This document shows positions 30,716-34,374 of a stretch of DNA of 34,374 nt, piece by piece; position 1 is the stretch's first letter; each line of letters begins with the position of its first letter. The stretch spans positions 1 through 34,374 of the forward strand of contig ONRD01000025.1 of the NCBI GenBank assembly GCA_900320185.1, written 5' to 3'. Source of the DNA: an uncultured Bacteroidales bacterium. Lineage in GTDB: Bacteria; Bacteroidota; Bacteroidia; Bacteroidales; UBA932. Both the position numbers and the translations under genes were made by a program. The notes under the pieces were generated by a model that did not search any database, was not told the origin of the DNA, and saw only the letters and a list, made by a program, of their open reading frames with translations.

Positions 30716-31555
30716 ATGAAAACAAAGTCCCTTCTCCTGTCGGCGTTCCTTTCCCTGGCGGTGTCCCTTCCCCTGTCGACGTCCCTTCTCTTGTCGGCGT
30801 TCCTTTCCCTGGCGGTGTCCCTTTCCCTCCAGGCCCAGGGGCATCGCGGCATCGGAGAGCCTCCTTTGGACACTCGTCTTATGGAACTTCCGGCCGTGCG
30901 GAAGACCGACGTCATCCTGGTCTATCATGGTTTCGTGGTCTGCTACAACACCACCAGGCTCATCCCTGACTGGGTCGCCTATGAACTTACGGCCGAGGAA
31001 CTTTCGGGAGAGGTCCCAAGGGCCAGGGGATTCAGCATGGACCTGGACTACAAGGCCCCTCAGGCAATGCGGGAAGACTACAGCTATTCAGGATGGGACA
31101 AAGGGCACATGGCTCCTTCTGCGGACATGAAGTGGTCCCAGGTGGCGATGAACGAGAGTTTCTACCTTACCAACATATGCCCGCAGGATCCTGTCCTGAA
31201 CGGCCGCGACTGGCACACTCTTGAGAAATATGTGCGAGGCTGGGCTTCGAAGTACGGCTCGGTCTGGGTGGTCTGCGGTCCCTACGTCACGGTCAATGCA
31301 TCGGGTACGATAGGGGAGCGCAAGGTCACGGTTCCGGACGGCTTCTTCAAGGCGGTCCTCCGCCGTGAAGGGAAGGAATGGCACTCGATAGCCTTCCTTT
31401 TCACCAATGACTCCAGCAAGCAGCCGGTAAGGGATGCCGTAGTTTCCGTCAATGAAGTGGAGGCCTTTACCGGCCTCGACCTTTTCACCAACCTGAAAAG
31501 AAGGATAGAGGAGAAGGTGGAGTCCCAGGCCGACTGGGAAGACTGGGGCAGATAG
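30716..31555 (+). CDS. Secreted DNA/RNA non-specific endonuclease with duplicated signal peptide
   Basis: 279 residues from ATG 30716. The NUC (beta-beta-alpha metal) domain has the motif WDKGHMAPSADM with general base His131 (DRGH in most relatives), TNICPQ, the metal-binding Asn162 in LNGRDWHTLE and Glu170. GFFKAVLRREG and the DLFTNL tail are typical as well. It should degrade DNA and RNA outside the cell, for nutrition or defence. The signal peptide is doubled: LLLSAFLSLAVSL occurs at 6-18 and again at 24-36, giving a hydrophobic region about twice the usual length before the QAQG cleavage area. Confidence 0.92.
   Translation: MKTKSLLLSAFLSLAVSLPLSTSLLLSAFLSLAVSLSLQAQGHRGIGEPPLDTRLMELPAVRKTDVILVYHGFVVCYNTTRLIPDWVAYELTAEELSGEVPRARGFSMDLDYKAPQAMREDYSYSGWDKGHMAPSADMKWSQVAMNESFYLTNICPQDPVLNGRDWHTLEKYVRGWASKYGSVWVVCGPYVTVNASGTIGERKVTVPDGFFKAVLRREGKEWHSIAFLFTNDSSKQPVRDAVVSVNEVEAFTGLDLFTNLKRRIEEKVESQADWEDWGR
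30728..30829 (+). repeat. In-frame 54-bp tandem duplication inside the signal peptide
   Basis: Copy 1 is 30728-30781 and copy 2 starts at 30782. The period is exactly 18 codons, and the copies differ at a few bases, so the duplication is not an assembly slip alone. Confidence 0.85.
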
Positions 31556-31565
31556 TCCGCCGCCG

Positions 31566-31913
31566 TCAAGCTTCGGCTCCAGTGGCCGCCTTCTTGCGGG
31601 TGAGGGCGTAGATAGCCCATATTCCCGTAAGGACCAGCGACGTGGGCACGCCTACCGAAAGCATTTCTTGAAGCATCGTCTCGAATCCTCCGGTCTGGCC
31701 CAAGGCCGTGAAGAATGGGAAACGCCAGGTCAGTTCACCATTTATTACGTGGTCCACCACGAGCATGATCGTGCCGCCCCAGAGCATTTTCTCAAGTGCG
31801 GGGATGTGCCGGTTGAGGGCGGATGCCTCGGGGGATGCTATCGACTTGGAAGCGGCTTTGCGGTAGATGCTGGTCGCAATCGCTTGCACCATGGGTACTA
31901 TGAAACAGGCCAT
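31566..31913 (-). CDS. Small membrane protein, function unknown
   Basis: 115 residues from ATG 31913, chosen because a TACATTTG box lies at 31931-31938, inside the longer reading from 31970. Two transmembrane helices are visible (LEKMLWGGTIMLVVDHVIN and VGVPTSLVLTGIWAIYALT). The N-terminal part is amphipathic (MACFIVPMVQAIATSIYRKAA) and could enter the membrane as well. The C-terminus is basic then acidic (RKKAATGAEA). I recognise no family. It converges on the nuclease with 10 bp between the stops. Confidence 0.65.
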   Translation of the reverse strand: MACFIVPMVQAIATSIYRKAASKSIASPEASALNRHIPALEKMLWGGTIMLVVDHVINGELTWRFPFFTALGQTGGFETMLQEMLSVGVPTSLVLTGIWAIYALTRKKAATGAEA

Positions 31914-31930
31914 ATTCTTTCTGGTTTTTG

Positions 31931-31938
31931 CAAATGTA
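31931..31938 (-). promoter_or_regulatory. -7 box of the small membrane protein gene
   Basis: TACATTTG on the minus strand, 17 bp before ATG 31913. Confidence 0.7.
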
Positions 31939-31970
31939 AGCATTTTTTCCTTCACCGCCTTGACTTTCAT

Positions 31971-32227
31971 GCCATCATTCCCATGAGGGCAGTCTTAGCC
32001 CCCGCTGGGGTGGCCTCCCATCCCTTGAAGGCGGTATCGCCCCGCCGGGAAGGAGGTTTCCGAAAGCAAGGTGACGGCGCCCGACAGGGTGGACTCCCTT
32101 GCCATCATTCCCATGAGGGCAGTCATCTCCCTGGCGGGAACTAGGTTTCCGAAAGCAAGGTGACGGCGCCCGACAGGGTGGACTCCCTTGCCATCATTCC
32201 CATGAGGGCAGTCATCTCCCTGGCGGG
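31971..32227. repeat. Tandem repeat array, 89-bp unit
   Basis: GCCATCATTCCCATGAGGGC occurs at 31971, 32101 and 32190. The full unit (32101-32189) is 89 bp. The first unit is 130 bp because it holds about 41 extra bases. The third is cut off at about 32227. Copies are almost identical. The array lies between the divergent membrane-protein gene and the peroxidase promoter and has no convincing gene. Confidence 0.85.
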
Positions 32228-32252
32228 TAACCATTTGTTGGTATTTTAAAAA

Positions 32253-32268
32253 ATATCGCTTGCGATAT
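32253..32268 (+). promoter_or_regulatory. Palindromic operator, probable OhrR site
   Basis: ATATCGC-TT-GCGATAT is a perfect 7+7 inverted repeat. It is centred about 22-30 bp upstream of the -7 box at 32283, so it covers the -33 region of the peroxidase-ohrR promoter. Repression and autoregulation by the OhrR encoded in the same operon are the obvious reading, though inferred. Confidence 0.6.
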
Positions 32269-32282
32269 AATTTTATTGTGCT

Positions 32283-32290
32283 TATATTTG
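32283..32290 (+). promoter_or_regulatory. -7 box of the peroxidase-ohrR operon
   Basis: TATATTTG, perfect TAnnTTTG, 43 bp before ATG 32334. Confidence 0.75.
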
Positions 32291-32333
32291 CAGCAACGAA
32301 AGCAATTTGCCGAACATCAAACAATTAAAGAAT

Positions 32334-32876
32334 ATGACACACATTTATGATTTCAAGGCTCTTACCGGAAGGGGAGCGGAACTGGATTTCACCCAGTTCG
32401 AAGGCAAGGTCCTTCTTATTGTCAACACTGCCTCCAAGTGCGGATTCACACCTCAGTACGACGGCCTCGAGGCCCTCTATCAGAAGTACAAGGACCGCGG
32501 CCTGGTAGTCCTCGGTTTTCCCTGCGACCAGTTCGCGCACCAGGAGCCCGGCTCCGACCAGGAGATTGAGGAGTTCTGCCGTCTCAACCACGGGGTTACC
32601 TTTACCCTGATGAAGAAGGTCGATGTGAACGGCCCGGCAGAGGAACCCATCTTCACCTACCTCAAGTTTGTAGCTCCGTCGGAGGAGTACAAAGGCCTCA
32701 AGGCCAAGGCCACCCATAAGATGTTGAAGGCCCTGAGCACCAGCGCTACGAAGGAGGGGGATATCCTCTGGAACTTCACCAAGTTCCTTATCAGCAGGGA
32801 CGGCACCACCATCAAGCGCTTCGCCCCGACTGCCGAGCCTGCCTCTTTCGAGAAAGACATTGAGAAAATGCTTTGA
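32334..32876 (+). CDS. Glutathione peroxidase-family thiol peroxidase
   Basis: 180 residues from ATG 32334; the frame is open upstream to a TTG but without need. The peroxidatic Cys36 lies in NTASKCGFTPQYDGLE. FPCDQFAHQEPG (Cys64, Gln70) is the second signature, with Asp for the usual Asn, and LWNFTKFLI holds the catalytic Trp and Asn. It is a Cys-type enzyme that reduces hydroperoxides, in bacteria generally with thioredoxin rather than glutathione. The stop TGA overlaps the ohrR start (TGATG). The palindrome over its promoter and the OhrR behind it point to induction by organic peroxides. Confidence 0.94.
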   Translation: MTHIYDFKALTGRGAELDFTQFEGKVLLIVNTASKCGFTPQYDGLEALYQKYKDRGLVVLGFPCDQFAHQEPGSDQEIEEFCRLNHGVTFTLMKKVDVNGPAEEPIFTYLKFVAPSEEYKGLKAKATHKMLKALSTSATKEGDILWNFTKFLISRDGTTIKRFAPTAEPASFEKDIEKML

Positions 32877-33310
32877 TGGAAGAAAAGTTCAAGCTTGACA
32901 ACCAGCTCTGCTTCAGGCTGTACACGGCTTCCCGCCTCCTGACCAAGGCCTACCGTCCTTTGCTTTCCGAACACGGTTTGACCTATCCCCAGTACCTTGT
33001 CCTCATGGTACTGTGGGAGCGGGACGGGCAGCCGGTTAACGATATCGCCAAGAGGCTGATGCTCGAAACTAACACGGTGACTCCGCTCCTCAAGCGGATG
33101 GAAGCCGAGGGAATCATCGTCCGCGCTCCCGGAAAGGTGGATGCTCGGCAGATGATAGTCAGCCTGACCGTGAAGGGTCGCGGCCTGCGCAGGAAACTGT
33201 CTGACGTCCCTGAAAGGATCGGTGGCGCCGTCCTTTGCAAGAGTGTCACCCCTGAGACGGTCCCGTCCCTTTTCGAGATGCTGGACGACATGATCGACAA
33301 GCTTGGCTGA
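32876..33310 (+). CDS. ohrR: OhrR-type MarR family peroxide sensor
   Basis: 144 residues. KLDNQLCFRLYTASR at 6-20 is the OhrR hallmark, with Cys12 at the position of the redox-sensing cysteine (Cys15 in Bacillus). TKAYRPLLSEHGLTYPQYLVLMVLWE follows closely the known family. The winged helix is at about 48-100 (VNDIAKRLMLETNTVTPLLKRMEAEGIIVRAPGKVDARQ). The protein represses as a dimer and lets go when Cys12 is oxidised. It is translated by coupling from the peroxidase gene. The likely target is the palindrome at 32253. Unlike the usual case, the partner is a GPx and not Ohr. Confidence 0.9.
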   Translation: MEEKFKLDNQLCFRLYTASRLLTKAYRPLLSEHGLTYPQYLVLMVLWERDGQPVNDIAKRLMLETNTVTPLLKRMEAEGIIVRAPGKVDARQMIVSLTVKGRGLRRKLSDVPERIGGAVLCKSVTPETVPSLFEMLDDMIDKLG

Positions 33311-33442
33311 CTGGCGTGGGGCAACGTCATAGGCGGGAGCCACTTCGGTTTTTGTGCCGATGTTCCCAAGATGGGCTGACTGGCGTGGGCTTCGTCATGC
33401 GAGGGAGCCACTTCGGTCCTTGTGGCGATGTTCCCAAGATGG
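33305..33442. repeat. Two 69-bp tandem repeats starting in the ohrR stop region
   Basis: Copy A (33305-33373) begins at the last codon of ohrR and includes its TGA. Copy B (33374-33442) follows directly with a few differences. Like the array at 23259, it duplicated the end of a gene with its stop. Confidence 0.8.
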
Positions 33443-33480
33443 GTTGCCCCTAGGCACAGGGCGGTGAATATGCTTATATA

Positions 33481-33511
33481 GAGGCCGACTAAAAAGGGTC
33501 GGCCTCTTTTT
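33481..33511 (+). terminator. Rho-independent terminator of the peroxidase-ohrR operon
   Basis: GAGGCCGAC (33481-33489) pairs with GTCGGCCTC (33498-33506), 9 bp, 8-base loop, followed by TTTTT. Confidence 0.9.
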
Positions 33512-34246
33512 CTTGTGGGAGGAAACTCAGCTTCGCTCCCGCCTGCCCGAGTCATCCACGTATTCGGTATCAAAATGGACTCGAAATGTCTCACGTAATG
33601 TCTTCTGCGAGATCTCCTCGACGACTTCTAACATACGAAAAATAGCCGAATTTGACAATCGAAATACCCTGTTTCTGGTCAAAGGAAAAACAAGAGTATA
33701 AGCGGCTACTACCGAACCCGTCTGTTCACATCTGTTAATGCCTGTCGAGACAGGATTTCATTATATAAAACCGTATAGTTAGTATGGTATGCTTAATACA
33801 TTGGGCTATACTATACGGTTCCGGTTCCCGTCTTTTTCTTTTAACCCGAGTCCCTTTTACAATCGTCGCCTTTCGGGACGAGGTCTCTTCTGAAGGGTAT
33901 CATGCACTCGCGGAGTCTCTGCCAGCATGTCGCTCAGGACCTCTATCCGGCCATGGAATGTGGTACCGGACAAACCTCTGACTCCATTACTGCCGAACAG
34001 GTCTCCGTAATTATTTCGGATACGTCCCGATAGCGTCTGCCGGAAGACCGGATGGGGAGTCTGCTCCGTATGGCTGCCTCTTCCGCTTCGGTCAGGTGAC
34101 ATCTCACTTTTACGCCGCAAAGTTGTGACACCCGGACATCCCGACAAGGTCCACGGTGTTCTCCACCTTGACTTGCCGATGTCCTGCAGGGGTATCACGT
34201 TTTCTGCAGCGCAAAGAAAGATGTTTCACCTTAAAACCGCAGCAAA
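33512..34246. other. Gene-poor stretch before the right edge
   Basis: I find no gene I can support here. The left part (33600-33850) is AT-rich and holds an inverted repeat. A 62-residue minus-strand frame from a GTG at 34131 (VKVRCHLTEAEEAAIRS...) has a helix-like part but loses sense after about 40 residues. The change of composition may mark the edge of an acquired region that begins with the gene at 34247. Confidence 0.5.
33771..33818. repeat. 9-bp inverted repeat, AT-rich
   Basis: CCGTATAGT at 33771-33779 and ACTATACGG at 33810-33818, extended by TAG/CTAT with a bulge, around a 30-base loop. It could be a terminator, a regulator site or an attachment-type site; nothing decides. Confidence 0.5.
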
Positions 34247-34374
34247 ATGAAGAAGCAAGCACACTACACACTGGGCACCCCGATCAAAGGATCGGCCCAG
34301 GCAGCCGGATTCCTCCGGGAAGACCTCCGAGCCCTCGATCACGAGGAGTCCTGGATCCTCCTTCTCAACTCGGC
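34247..34374 (+). CDS. N-terminal fragment, possible RadC/JAB-domain protein
   Basis: An open frame from ATG 34247 to the end of the window gives 42 residues: MKKQAHYTLGTPIKGSAQAA, then GFLREDLRALDHEESWILLLNS. The pattern helix-LRALDHEESWILLLNS resembles the RadC start (segments like L-x-LDREEFWVLLLDTKN) just before its JAB metalloprotease-like motif, which would lie outside. In Bacteroidales, such short RadC-like genes are frequent on conjugative elements. The call rests on this one segment only. Confidence 0.45.
   Translation, partial: MKKQAHYTLGTPIKGSAQAAGFLREDLRALDHEESWILLLNS

Noticed and set aside
33857-34198. A 113-residue minus-strand gene near the right edge
   Set aside because: No start context, promoter or family pattern. 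A second frame in the same place has a more helix-like part, but it too loses sense.

Overview
The window looks like chromosomal DNA of a GC-rich member of the Bacteroidales (Bacteroidota). The main reason is the promoters: at least eight genes are preceded at short distance by the Bacteroidetes -7 box TAnnTTTG, and four more by a TAnnTTAG variant. Starts lack consistent Shine-Dalgarno sequences. The gene content also fits: a GH88/DUF2264 glycoside-degradation cluster, PepSY-like lipoproteins, NptA-type Na/Pi transporters fused to PhoU-like domains, and many exported lipoproteins. I cannot name a genus. Layout, left half: 1-6.5 kb holds a gene tail, a D-2-hydroxyacid dehydrogenase, an SGNH hydrolase, a 52-residue rubredoxin, a first Na/Pi transporter coupled to a PepSY-like lipoprotein, a deoxyribosyltransferase-like gene, a compact ABC pair with less GC-rich DNA, and a tRNA-Ala(CGC). 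From 6.6 to 10.5 kb lie metX and a convergent three-gene lipid operon (BcerS/YghO-like acyltransferase, CDP-alcohol phosphatidyltransferase, PlsC-like acyltransferase). From 10.8 to 20.1 kb is a nucleobase/nucleoside/NAD block: an unusual phosphoribosyltransferase, cytosine permease, a lipoprotein, a nitroreductase, an SDR, an SAH/MTA-deaminase-like amidohydrolase, purine nucleoside phosphorylase and glutamine-dependent NAD synthetase. Right half: 20.5-25.6 kb is a minus-strand carbohydrate cluster (GH78-like protein, CE1-like esterase, GH88-DUF2264 fusion) without SusC/SusD in view. At 26-27.9 kb a second Na/Pi transporter carries a PhoB/OmpR-type winged-helix DNA-binding domain at its C-terminus; this is the most unusual protein here. 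From 28 to 29 kb there is no gene but dense repeats. At 29-34 kb are two exported flavin-type redox lipoproteins, a DNA/RNA nuclease with a tandemly duplicated signal peptide, a small membrane protein, and a glutathione peroxidase-OhrR operon with a palindrome over its promoter. The window ends inside a possible RadC/JAB-domain gene. The intergenic DNA is itself remarkable. Ten different tandem-duplication arrays lie between 10.5 and 33.5 kb. A dispersed hairpin-rich element with GTGTTGTC ends occurs in opposite orientations at about 20.3 and 28.7 kb, with a 42-bp perfect match and compensatory changes in its stems.
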